Of a stretch of DNA of 64,000 bases, positions 41,908 to 53,432 are shown one piece after another. Where the stretch lies: contig NC_135557.1 of NCBI RefSeq assembly GCF_964340395.1, positions 3,689,716-3,753,715 of the forward strand, written 5' to 3'. The DNA comes from Glandiceps talaboti (taxonomy: Eukaryota; Hemichordata; Enteropneusta; Spengelidae). The position numbers and the translations under genes are program-made. The notes below the pieces were generated by a model. The model was not told the origin of the DNA. It searched no databases and saw nothing but the letters and a program-made list of their open reading frames with translations. Numbering within the stretch: position 1 is the stretch's first letter; every line of letters starts with the position of its first letter.

Positions 41908-42182
41908 ATACCTAAAGTACAATGTCTTCCCACATACACCCTGTGAGGCTATACCTAAAGTACAATGTCTTCCTACATACACCCTGAGGGGAAATACCTA
42001 AAGTACAGTGTCTTCCTACATCCACCCTGTGAGGCTATACCTAAAGTACAATGTCTTCCCACATACACCCTGTGGGGCTATACCTAAAGTACATCAATGT
42101 CTTCCCACATACACCCTGTGAGGCTATACCTAAAGTACAGTGTCTCCCTATATACACCCTGTGGGGCTATACCTAAAGTACA
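41908..42182. repeat. 43-bp minisatellite reaching into the LRR-caspase coding end
   Basis: Six to seven units contain ATACCTAAAGTACAATGTCT and ACATACACCCTGTG(A/G)GGCT. The last unit covers the final codons and stop of the LRR-caspase frame (stop at 42148-42150). Confidence 0.93.
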
Positions 42183-43392
42183 GTTTCTTTGTGAGAGTGT
42201 ACTGTGGTGCTGGTATCTGTTTGAAGTTTGGGTTGCCTTCCTTGCTGACTTCATTATTAACAAGTGTTAGTATCTCTAATAAGTGCTTTCTACCAGCCTC
42301 TCTCTCTAACACTTCAGTCAACTTACTAATGTACCATGATCCCTTAGATTGGTCTTTGTACCGGTATGCCTCATAACCAGGTGCCGTACAGAATCCATAC
42401 AAGAAGTCGGCTTCATTTGGGACGACATGGGTAGAATTGGTGATTCCTGAAACTTGGTGGGACATCGTCGTGTGTGATGTTGAATTGTAGTTTCCCATGA
42501 ATACATGATGTCTGCTACCAAACGCCGCTGTGTTAGTGATACCTGATGCTTGACACATATGAGATTGGTGTACGCTGTTGATGTTACCACGTGTTACTGC
42601 ATGCCCTGTACTTCGTGTTTCTTGGACTGATGTTCCTTCGGAAGGAAGTGCATCTGGAAATCCCGGTTTTGTTGTCAAGTGTAAGTGGGAATGACTTGGA
42701 AGTGGTGTTGGAATACCTAGTTGTTGTTTTGCACCTTGGCAAGCTTGGATGAAGAATAATTTGGGTTTTTTAATCAGACCCAAGCAACGTGCTGCAGTGA
42801 AAGGTTCAGCCAGTCGTTGAATACTGACTGTGACACCATCGCTCCCGGCAACCTCACCCTGTGCACCATGGGATAGGATACAGACCACCAAACTGGAGTA
42901 TTTGGTATGATCCATACAGCCCACAGATTGTAAGACTTGTATCATTTGATGTGAACTTAAATTATGCCACTTCAGAACATTGAACTGCAAGATCTTGAAG
43001 ACTGCATCCAGCTTTCCTGAGACAGAAAACAAAATTTGTATCAGTTATACCAATAATATCCTTAATTGAAAAATGCTTCTAAGTGGATGATGATCCTTTC
43101 AGCAAGAGATTCACAACATGATTAACATGACTGGTTGCCATAGAAATGACAAACATCCAAATAACTTAATCCAGTCCAAAAAAGGTAAAAACAAGCAATG
43201 CTGATGATAGACAGAAAATTGGACTAGATGATTCTGACTTATCAGACATAGCCAAAATATATATTTTTATCTTTGATACTACAAACATGTATACACGAAA
43301 ACACACATGTATGCAAACACACACAAACACACACACACACACATGCATGCACACATACATACACAAACACATACACACACATACACACACAA

Positions 43393-43448
<56 letters not shown>

Positions 43449-44423
43449 CTTGACCCACTTTGCTATGACTACAGCACTATTTACCCAGAGTTCAAATGTG
43501 CTAAAAACAGTAGAGATACTGATATCAAACACTACATAGTCAGTTTTGCTATCAAATTTGAAATCTAATTACATAATTTCAATCACCAACTTACCTACGT
43601 CAACCTCTGTTCCTTGTCTGAATTCCAATTTTTGACTCTTTGGATCATTAGGGTTGTAGTCAAATTTCTCATTACTAATAATAACAGCAATACCAAGTGG
43701 GTTTGTATTCATCTTATAGCAATCATACAGATCATTGTCATCATTTGTTTCCACGGTAACAGAAATTGGGCTTGGCATTGACTCCTCTTTCATCATCATG
43801 CTCACAGGTGTTGGATCAAGTTGTTGATTTCTGATGTGGTTGCCATGGTAATTTGCCACTTTTAATCCTTGTAGATATGTGACTACGTTTATACTTACAT
43901 CAGTAAGTGGGTTACATTCAATATCAAATTCTTCTAAGTGTGTTAACTGGCACATCTCGTCAGGAATAGTCTGGATTTGATTATTGTTGACTTTCATAAC
44001 TGTCAATGTTTTCATGTTTGCAATGTTAGCAGGTAGGCAACTGATTCGGTTCCATCCCAGCCATAGTCGTTGTAACTCTTTCATTTCTGTCACACCATGT
44101 GGAAATTCCAACAACTGGTTATTTGATAAGACCAATCGTACCAGCCCCATTTGACTAACCTCCGTTGGTATGTACTCAAGGAAATTATTGGACAGATCCA
44201 ATATTTTCAGTTTGTTCATGCCACACAGCACGCTAGGAAAATTGACAAAGTTATTGTTATTTAAGTACAGTTCCTGTAGCTTTGTTAGTTTGGTGAAGTC
44301 ATCTGGCAGGAAAGTCAATCTGTTGTGCCAAAGCCAAAGTTGTCTAGCCTTCTTATATCTTTTCAATACTTCTGAAGGTACAAGGCATAGTCCTGTATTC
44401 TTGAACTCACATACCTCTGCCAT
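42148..44423 (-). CDS. LRR-caspase fusion protein (caspase-8-like catalytic domain), complete, 2 coding exons
   Basis: Caspases are cysteine proteases of apoptosis and inflammation that cut after aspartate. Coding exons on the minus strand are 44423-43595 and 43016-42148, joined in phase 1, giving 565 residues. Residues ~28-185 form about seven leucine-rich repeats of ~23 residues (LQELYLNNNNF, LKILDLSNNFL, LQRLWLGWNRI). The caspase domain runs from ~236 and contains R269 (FRQGTEVD, S1 pocket), H326 (ILSHG), C369 (FFIQACQG) and the small-subunit pocket motif YRYKDQSKGSWYI. QACQG and PNEADFL resemble caspase-8/10. No DED, CARD or death domain is present; the LRR takes the N-terminal place. The ~105-residue linker before the small subunit is long. 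The start ATG sits in AAAATGGC, a strong context, just inside an exon that begins near 44462 (TTTGTAG|CC). A fusion by gene-model error is unlikely because LRR and the first caspase strand share one exon. Confidence 0.92.
43300..43446. repeat. (CA)n microsatellite in the LRR-caspase intron
   Basis: CA repeats with ACATACAT interruptions become perfect over the last ~50 bp. They lie in the 578-bp intron between the two coding exons. Confidence 0.95.
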
Positions 44424-44679
44424 TTTGTCAGCATGGGTTGTTAACGTATTCAATTAAGTGGCTACAAAGTAAACAAAAACAAATCAGCTTCAACACTTGC
44501 TGCTACTTAGCACAGATAAACTCACAACATGTGTATTACCAAATATAAAAAAAAAACACAATTACATTTTTTGAACTAACTTAAAAACTCATTTCAAATT
44601 TGTCCATGTAATCAAAAGGCCTGTCAAATTATAAGTTCATCTAAAAAAAATGCCCTAATAATCTTGAAAACTTTCACAA

Positions 44680-45010
44680 GTAGATATAATTCCTCAATAT
44701 TTTTGTTCGTTCAACCAGGGAAAATACAAGTGACCTAAGGGCACAAGTATTTTCCGGCTGAATGAAGGAAAATATTGGAGGATAATATAATTACTAGTAT
44801 ACCATCACCAGTGACATTTTTTTTTAAATCAGGAAAAACAATGACAATTTTGACCATTTTGACTCATAATACCAACACAGCAGAACAAATGATGTAGACA
44901 TGTGTTGTTATGACATAGATGTGAGTTGTCATGACATAGAACGACCAGAGTACTGTATATATTCCATATTTTTTGTTGAACCTAGTTTGTTATTGGTATA
45001 ATAGTTTATA
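44680..45010 (+). mobile_element. Dispersed hairpin element family A, copy 3
   Basis: The hairpin head (CTCAATATTTTTGTTCGTTC ... GAATGAAGGAAAATATTGGAG) and body (CACCAGTGACATT, CATGACATAGAACGACC, TTTGTTGAACCTAG) match the copies at 4262-4640 and 25140-25480. Confidence 0.65.
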
Positions 45011-45224
45011 CACAATGCTACATTCTATCAAAAATTCAAACACACATATAGTTTTTTCCTTGTTACATTTTTCCCTCAGAAATTGGTGAGTTTTCATACA
45101 TCAAGTTTCTTTCAGACACACTGAAGAAATGCCGTCTCCATCAGTATAAAATTCATTCTCAGAGAGACATTCAACATAAAGATATATATATATGGCCTAC
45201 AAAACCAAACATTGTACTTACTTC

Positions 45225-45330
45225 CTCTTTTTGTAACAAAAGCCCACTCAGCTCAATATGTATAAACAATCTCTTTGTAATAAAAGCCCACTCAGCTTAA
45301 TGTGTATAAACAATCTCTTTAATATGTTGA
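45225..45330. repeat. Two-copy direct repeat, about 50 bp
   Basis: TAATAAAAGCCCACTCAGCT, then TGTATAAACAATCTCTTT, occurs twice with small differences. Confidence 0.8.
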
Positions 45331-45399
45331 TGTTACAATAGATTATACAGGTTACAGTGCTGGTTCATGTATACTGTTCAGACACATATAGTCATGCTG

Positions 45400-45690
45400 C
45401 CTAAGTTACAACTGAATTCTATCACCCTACAAAATGTGCCTGTCTTGTACTTTGCTAAAACTGTATGTACAGCATGTGACAAACAAACTTGGTAGCTTGA
45501 CCACACTTAGTTGTAACTTTACATTGGTGCTGAACTGGTGTGCATAAAGTTACAACTGAATTCTATCAAACTGCCTATTTAGCTGTCTTAAAAATTATGT
45601 ACATCATGTGACAGACAAAATTGGTAACTTGAAAAAATTCATTTGTAACTTTATGCCAGTTCAGCACCACTGACATAACTAAATGCATGT
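45400..45690. repeat. Duplicated segment with inverted repeat
   Basis: A 145-bp direct duplication starts at AAGTTACAACTGAATTCTAT (about 45402 and 45547). GGTGCTGAACTGG (about 45524) and CATAAAGTTACAA face the inverse TTGTAACTTTATG and CCAGTTCAGCACC (about 45648-45672), so the second copy can fold back. Confidence 0.65.
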
Positions 45691-46179
45691 CTGAACTGTG
45701 TATTAGAGTGTCAGTCTATGCAGGTATACAGCCATAATTTGACCAAATAACTCACCTATAACTCTCTCTCTCTGTATAACTATTTGAAGACTTTATCTAT
45801 TATAGCAGTATTATTTCCTGATAATGTGAGTCAAATGGGAATCTATTCACCCAGTTCTCTTCTGTCTTGTGATGTTGATTATTTCTACACAAACAGTCTA
45901 CCCATTATTGTGTTGACACCCACGCTGTCCTCAAAGCATTATATTCAGCTGCAGATCGTTTACAGGTCAACAGAGTTTATATGCCTGTCTTTGTTCACAA
46001 CAGCTGTTTTTATACCAGGATCAGGAACATTTTCAACATAAACTGGATTCTCTTGTCCTATCTACTGCTGATCTACATAGTTCAAATTGAAAAGAAAAAA
46101 AAAACATTTAAATTAGACAAAACTTTACATTATTTTATTTTCCATAACAGCTAGTTTGTGATGGGAAAGTTGAAGGTGT

Positions 46180-46262
46180 CTGTGTATGTGTGTATGTGTG
46201 TGTATATGTGTATGTGTGTGTATATGTGTGTATGTGTGTATGTGTGTATGGGTGTGGGGGGA
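46180..46262. repeat. (GT)n/(GTAT)n microsatellite
   Basis: TGTG/TATG repeats run into a short G-run. Confidence 0.9.
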
Positions 46263-46374
46263 AGGTTATTAGGGAAGTTCAATACAAAATATGAAGCAAT
46301 AAGGGGTAAATTTTATTTCAATTTATGTGGGAAAGTGGGGAAACTAAGGGGCTTTGAACTTGTGCAAAACTGAT

Positions 46375-47440
46375 GGCTTTTATGTAAGTCATGTGAGAAA
46401 CTTATGGCTTTCAACTTGTGTGGGAAACTAGGGGACTTTTAACTAATGTGGGAAACTAGGGACTTTTAACTCATGTGGGAAACTAAGGACTTTTAACTCA
46501 TGTGGGAAACTAGGGACTTTTAACTCATATGGGAAACTAGGGACTTTTAACTCATGTGGGAAACTAGGGACTTTTAACTCATATGGGAAACTAGGGACTT
46601 TTAACTCATGTGGGAAACTAGGGACTTTTAACTCATATGGGAAACTAGGGACTTTTAACTCATGTGGGAAACTAGGGACTTTTAACTCATATGGGAAACT
46701 AGGGACTTTTAACTCATGTGGGAAACTAGGGACTTTTAACTCATATGGGAAACTAGGGACTTTTAACTCATGTGGGAAACTAGGGACTTTTAACTCATGT
46801 GGGAAACTAGGGACTTTTAACTCATATGGGAAACTAGGGACTTTTAACTCATGTGGGAAACTAGGGACTTTTAACTCATATGGGAAACTAGGGACTTTTA
46901 ACTCATGTGGGAAACTAGGGACTTTTAACTCATATGGGAAACTAGGGACTTTTAACTCATGTGGGAAACTAGGGACTTTTAACTCATATGGGAAACTAGG
47001 GACTTTTAACTCATGTGGGAAACTAGGGACTTTTAACTCATATGGGAAACTAGGGACTTTTAACTCATGTGGGAAACTAGGGACTTTTAACTCATGTGGG
47101 AAACTAGGGACTTTTAACTCATGTGGGAAACTAGGGACTTTTAACTCATATGGGAAACTAGGGACTTTTAACTCATGTGGGAAACTAGGGACTTTTAACT
47201 CATGTGGGAAACTAGGGACTTTTAACTCATGTGGGTAACTTATGTTTTTCAACTTGTGTGGGAAACTAGGGGACTTTAAACTCGTGGGAAACTAGAGGGT
47301 TTTTAACTCATGTGGGACACTAGAGGGTTTTTAACTCATGTGAGACACTAGAGGATTTTTAACTCATGTGGGATACTAGAGGGTTTTTAACTCATGTGGG
47401 ACACTAGAGGGTTTTTAACTCATGTGGGACACTACAGGTA
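46375..47440. repeat. 27-bp minisatellite, about 30 near-identical units plus variants
   Basis: The unit core is ACTTTTAACTCATGTGGGAA ACTAGGG. Copies with CATATGGG alternate almost regularly with CATGTGGG between about 46510 and 47060, a two-unit higher-order pattern of 54 bp. From 47245 a related ~30-bp variant (GGGACACTAGAGGGTTTTTA) takes over. The 27-bp period creates a long open frame on the minus strand with no independent support as a gene. Confidence 0.96.
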
Positions 47441-47643
47441 TTTTCACTCATGTCATGACCACAGCAATAGCTATCATTATGCACCATTATAATTTGCATA
47501 CATTACATGGAGCACAATACAGTAATTTCAGATATAATTTTGACTTGACAACCTTACATGGAATACAGTCATATATTCAATTTGATAAATTAAAGTTAAT
47601 TTAAAGGTACACTAGCATTTTTAAACTGTTCTGTTAAATATAA

Positions 47644-48158
47644 TGACTTACTTGTCGTATCATACACCCAGAACAGTATCAAATCACCTGTCATATCATA
47701 CACCCAGAATAGTATCAAATCACCTGTCATATCATACACCCAGAATAGTATCAAATCACCTGTCATATCATACACCCAAAACAGTATCAAATCACCTGTC
47801 ATATCATACACCCAGAATAGTATCAAATCACCTGTCATATCATACACCCAGAATAGTATCAAATCACCTGTCATATCATACACCCAGAATAGTATCAAAT
47901 CACCTGTCATATCATACACCCAGAACAGTATCAAATCACCTGTCATATCATACACCCAGAATAGTATCAAATCACCTGTCATATCATACACCCAGAACAG
48001 TATCAAATCACCTGTCATATCATACACCCAGAATAGTATCAAATCACCTGTCATATCATACACCCAGAACAGTATCAAATCACCTGTCATATCATACACC
48101 CAGAATAGTATCAAATCACCTGTCATATCATACACCCAGAACGGTAGCAAATCACCTA
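47644..48158. repeat. 36-bp minisatellite, 14 copies
   Basis: Units read CACCTGTCATATCATACACC then CAGAA(T/C)AGTATCAAAT. They are almost identical, with open frames on both strands caused only by the period. Confidence 0.97.
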
Positions 48159-48756
48159 TGGAGTGTGAGTATACAATACATATTTGTGTATCTGTATAGT
48201 AACAACTTCTATTTAATAATAAAACAATAAAACCATGTGATGTCTATGGTACAAGATTACATAGGACTATTTTTTTGTTCCAGTCCAACATTTTCTATAA
48301 TTTTGTCAGACAACTATATATTCACACCTAATGTCTAATCCTTTTTCAAAGTAGTCCTTTAAAATTAAGCTTGGAACAGAAAAAAGTTCAAAAACAATAA
48401 AATTAATGCTCAAACTTTTGCAGGAAACATGTATTTTATGTCACTAAGTGTCCAATAACACCAAGCCATTCTGTAAGAGTGCTTGTGTACTATTTTGGTG
48501 GAAAAGGTGATATTCATTTAGTTCAGCGACTACCCCTTCCAATTACCAGGCTCAGCTAAGATTTGAAGTGCAGATGGCCTTTGAGAGTACTACTATGTAT
48601 TTTACACATCCAAAACTTTTAAATTCTACAAACAAATGGTCATAATTTCAGCATTGTACTTTTGTCTTATAAAACATGATTTATCCTTTTCCTTCTTCCG
48701 TCAAAATATAGCATGAGTGAACAGAAAAACAAATACACTATTGTATTGTGGCCTAC

Positions 48757-48826
48757 CTACAGTCGAGTCGTGACCGCATTCCCCGACTGCATGCGGGCTC
48801 GCTGTTGTCGGCGTTCTTTTATATAC
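48757..48826 (-). promoter_or_regulatory. Candidate TATA promoter and noncoding exon 1 for the LRR-caspase gene
   Basis: On the minus strand a TATATAAAAG box (48825-48816) lies about 30 bases before a GC-rich stretch that ends at a possible donor (CTGTAG|GTAGGC, exon end 48757). The stretch contains a 12-codon ATG-to-TAG uORF ending at that donor. The next minus-strand acceptor with a good pyrimidine tract is at about 44462. The link to the caspase gene is inferred from position. Confidence 0.35.
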
Positions 48827-48829
48827 AAA

Positions 48830-49680
48830 GTAAACAGTCATAGAACTTAGAAGGCAAATGTGTGAATATACTTCACCAAAATCATACCGAAGTGATGAAA
48901 GCTCATGTCAGTAGAAGAAGGGTGGATAACAGAGCAATCTGTTTTATATTCTAGCCAAAAATATCCCCACATGACTGGCTAGGTTAGTCAGCTGCCATGT
49001 TTTTAGAACAATTATTACATGTAAAATTATTTCACGCTAAAAATTGACACTAGATTTGCTAATACGTACCTATTGTTGCTCTATAAATATCCTTAGATAC
49101 CAGGTATCATGTCTGAAATACAAATAATCCACGAAAAAGGGTCTCAGTTACGATGAGAAAGACGAAGAACCACACAGAACAACACGGATGCGATGGAAAA
49201 AATAAATCAGCCGTCAATGTCGCTATGCACCCTGGGAATTAAAACTTTAAATGCCCATGGCATGCATCACGTATATACATACATTGGAAGTTTCTGTATG
49301 TACTACTACTATAATAATTGTAGCGTGCGTTGTGGTTTTGAGTTTGTGGAGAAGGGGGTCTGTCTCTGTGGGATTTTTGTTGTTCTGTTTTTCGTTCCGA
49401 TGTTTAACTGGTTCGCTTTCCAGAGCGAAATAAAAAACTATTTAAAAAAAAAACACACAGCAAAACCACAATGAACGCTATAATTATTTGCAGCTACATT
49501 GGAAGTAGCTTCCATCCTTAGCCACAAACGAAACAATCAAACTATTTGTAAACTTATAAGATGGTATTATGTAATTTTGATTATCGTATAGACTTGCTAA
49601 AGTCTCTGGGGGTTTTCACTGAATAAAAAAAAAGTGTTGACACAATTGTGTGTGCTTCTGTGTGAAATAGTGACCTGAGT
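48830..49680. other. Intergenic stretch between divergent genes
   Basis: No family-conserved exon is seen. Modest open frames around 49190-49470 look incidental. The region separates the minus-strand LRR-caspase promoter candidate from the next repeats. Confidence 0.45.
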
Positions 49681-49686
49681 GCAGTG

Positions 49687-49926
<240 letters not shown>

Positions 49927-50403
49927 CGAAGACTCGGGTGAACACAATGCCCATCGATACTTCGACACTTCTATCTAGTAATTGGGGGAAATAAAATGAA
50001 GGTTGACCCCACATTTTCCTTCACCAAATTTGAAATGAATAACAAATTCAAAACATTTGAAGATTATGAGAAAAGAAGAAGAAATATTTGCCAATGGGAG
50101 TCGAGTGGTGGCGCAGTCTTAACAAAGTCTTAGGTATTGCGGCACATGATGTGCTTACGAGTTGATTGACAAAGGTTTAATAATGACTAGATTGCAGACA
50201 CGATTAAAGACAGTGTCATTGCAGTGGTTAACAAAATTGCGGACAGTTTTATTGTGTAAAAACCATGGAATTTATGAGCATAGTTGAAACAACTGGCGAG
50301 AGACGGAGAGAAGAATCTGCAATTATTCGCAGTGGAGTCATTTTTGTAAAGAGATAAAATTAATGTTGGAATTGTTTATATGTGTCAGTTTTTACCAGTG
50401 TTC

Positions 50404-50405
<2 letters not shown>

Positions 50406-50473
<68 letters not shown>

Positions 50474-51480
50474 TCTTTATTGCAACTTTATCTATATTAA
50501 AATTTACCAGATATCAGTAATAAAGTATAAAGAAGAATACTTGTACAGACCACAAACAAGTAATTTCTCAATGTGAAAATCAACACAGTATATTGGTTAT
50601 ACAGATAGTGATGAGCCTCTGAAGCCAGATGTAATCAGAAGGCCTTAAAGGTAGTAAATGACAAAATGTGTTTGTCGAGTGTACATCACGAGGCAGCTGG
50701 TATATTTTTGTTCAAATGATATTCTCGAATTTTGAATCCATGTTGAATAAATTTGCTTATTTCAACTAATATGTTTGTTCTCATTATCCGTGCTTGTACT
50801 AGAATATATATTTAATTTGTTAAAGAGTACTTTCCTTCATTTTGATATCATGTACAGCGTAACAAAAAATGCTCCTCGTCTTCTATTTCACCTTGTTTAC
50901 ATACAGGGTATGTCCTACTAGTATAAGGTGGTGTCTGTGTATCTTCCAGTTTCTATATGAAAAATATGTACACTATAATTCTAAGTTTTGTCATTGCTGA
51001 TCTGTATTGTGGGTTTTTAATGTCTTCTAAATAGTTTTCAAAGTTCATATCCGTTTTAATTTGTCTATATGTACTTAGTTTATTTTTATGTTCACCTTCC
51101 GATTGTATCCATTATATTTTTGTGGAGAAGCAACTTCAACTTTTCTTTAAATATAGCTATTAGGTTTTCATTGTTGGAGTGGTTTGGTTCAGCTGTCCAG
51201 ACCTTATCCATACTCAAAGTTTTAATGTTTGCTTCATTCCTGTGGCCCATGATTGTATTCCACAGGACTCCAAATTTTGCTCAGACAGTTCAAAAGCGTT
51301 TGTTATTTTTAAAAGTTGTTGCATAGACTGGATAGCCCTTTAAACATCAATTAAAGTCGTGGTACGTATTTTGGGGATAAACATAATCGCAGCATTTTGC
51401 ACACCCTTTAACTGAGAGAGGAGACTCGGGAAATCGACCATGACATTTAGTTATATTTAGATTTTAACAATGATTGAGAC
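50406..51480 (-). mobile_element. Degraded non-LTR retrotransposon (LINE) 3' end with (ATT)n tail
   Basis: On the minus strand around 50950-50870, the translation holds YPVCKQGEIEDEEHFLLRC, the Cys-rich IEDExHFL motif seen near the C terminus of many metazoan LINE reverse-transcriptase proteins. Upstream (around 51080-50990) is a frame with NFENYLEDIKNPQYRSAMTK, also in LINE style. Frames are interrupted by stops and shifts, so it is dead. The 3' end reads GCAATAAAGAT followed by (ATT)n; the AAT microsatellite at 50406-50472 is therefore its tail. Confidence 0.7.
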
Positions 51481-51589
51481 CCTTTTGTAGCCTGTTGTGG
51501 GTCATTGCTATTGCTTCATTCCGATCCCAGATATCAAGATGGCTGTCGGTCGTCAAATCTTGGTATCTGATGTTGTTTCTTCCGTAAGG

Positions 51590-52360
51590 AAGAGATATAT
51601 TTATGGGTGGAAGTCTGTGTGTCTGTGTGTCTGTCTGTCTGTATGTCTGTCCGTCTGTCTGTGTCATCGTTTTCTCCATAACGGCTTGCTCAATTCAAAC
51701 GAAATTTTGAAGACGTATTCCGTAGGGTAATGGCGAGACTTGTTTAGGTTTTGGTAAAAATCCCGTGAATTTTAATTAGCAATTTACGTAATTAATGATT
51801 TTTCGGTAATTAGGCTATATCTCAAGAATGCACGCTTCAAATTCATTATAACTTGGTACACACATTTGCGATACCAAAGCGCACCTGCCCTGAAAATATT
51901 ACTAATGTAGCTTTTAGTTTTAATAATTTATTGGCATATTTTCGATTGGCCACAAAAAAGAAAAAAATTGTTTCTCGTCAGGAAGTGTCGTCTAAAGTGG
52001 TGCGACTTTATCACCATTTTCTAAAACACGACTGGCTCAATTCAAAAGAAATTTATTACATGTGTCCTGTAGGGTAGTGACAAGAACTGATTAGGTTTCG
52101 GCAAACATCCCAAGAATATTAACGATAAATTTACATAATTAATGGTTTTCGGTAATTAGGCTATATCTCAAGAATGCACACTTCAAATTCAATATAATTT
52201 GATACATGCATTTGCGATACCAAAGCGCACCTGTCCTGAAAATATCATTGATGTAGCTTTTAGTTTTAATAAATTATTGGCATATTTTTGAAGGCCACTA
52301 AAAAGGAAAAAATAGTTTCTCATCAGGAAATGTTGTCTAAAGTGGTACGACAATGCGCCT
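51590..52360. repeat. Two tandem copies of a 346-bp dispersed element
   Basis: After a (TCTG)n tract (51617-51661), GGCTCAATTCAA-type starts lead into two copies sharing TAGGCTATATCTCAAGAATG (51811 and 52157), GCGATACCAAAGCGCACCTG and TTATTGGCATATTTT. Frames are closed. The arrangement recalls the element at 57422-58097, which also starts with TCTG/TCCG repeats. Confidence 0.7.
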
Positions 52361-52483
52361 ATTATTATTTTTTACATTCTCAACAAATGTCACATTACAT
52401 GTTGTGGTTGGCCAGGAGATCACTAACAGCAATGAGCAAATAGCAATCAATGAGAAAAAACAAACTTATTACGTATGTTCTTA

Positions 52484-52590
52484 GGGGAAGCCGTTCAGGC
52501 CAAAAGTATTTTTTTATTTTAGCTATAGTATTTTATATTTTTCGTACTTACTAAAATAAAAAAATACTTTTGGCCTGAACGGCTTCCCAT
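52484..52590. mobile_element. Short MITE with ~38-bp perfect terminal inverted repeats
   Basis: Arms begin GGGAAGCCGTTCAGGCCAAA and continue through AAGTATTTTTTTATTTTAG with a matching reverse complement, separated by about 30 bases. The right terminal 17 bases (CTGAACGGCTTCCCATA) are repeated once more immediately outside (to about 52608). Confidence 0.8.
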
Positions 52591-52769
52591 ACTGAACGGC
52601 TTCCCATAGTTACACATGTACAAAACAAACTTTTATTTCAATTTAAACTTTTTCTAAAACAACAAGGTAGAATATTTTGATATTTTATAGAGTGCTGGTT
52701 TAGACCTACTTGCATACAATATAGTGAAAATGTTCCTCAGTGTGTGGACGGGGATAATGACGTGATAGG

Positions 52770-52890
52770 TAGAGTCAGGGGGGGGGGGTGAGTACTCAAG
52801 TGAGTCAGAGCCTCAGAGGGGTGAGTACTCAAGTGAGTCAGGGGGAGTGAGTACTCAAGTGAGTCAGAGGGAGTGAGTGCTCAAGTTAGT
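52770..52890. repeat. Imperfect ~36-bp repeat
   Basis: GTGAGTACTCAAGTGAGTCA recurs three to four times after a G-run. Confidence 0.8.
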
Positions 52891-53021
52891 AATAAGTTTA
52901 TTTAATTTTCATGCCTTGGATTTTTTATCAACAGTCAAATAGAGAAATCCAAAACCTATGAACTGTAAACTTTGTCATGTGTTAAAATGTGACACACGAG
53001 ATTATCTAACTCACTCACTCA

Positions 53022-53200
<179 letters not shown>

Positions 53201-53432
53201 CATTTTTTTAAACTTTGACCCTTGCTTGTAGTGTAATAATAAAATCTGCTATATAGTTTACCCTGTCTCTAGATATGGATCTGCTGTCACTCTCCAAGTG
53301 TTTTCAAGTGTACGTACGTACGTACCCACACTATGAGTCAGTATGACCTTGTACTGCACGCTAAGTTAGGGATGCCACTGATAGCTTTGTCTTTTCCTAT
53401 CAACTTGCGTGGTGCATACAACAAACTCGAAA

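Noticed and set aside
46443-47252. Long minus-strand open frame with a 9-residue repeat (ELKVPSFPH-like)
   Set aside because: It is exactly a 27-bp minisatellite. The absence of stops follows from the period; there is no start context, splice signal or non-repeat domain.
47596-48230. Open frames on both strands over the 36-bp array
   Set aside because: Both strands are open only because the unit is a multiple of three and lacks stops. Units are identical at third positions too, so there is no coding signature.
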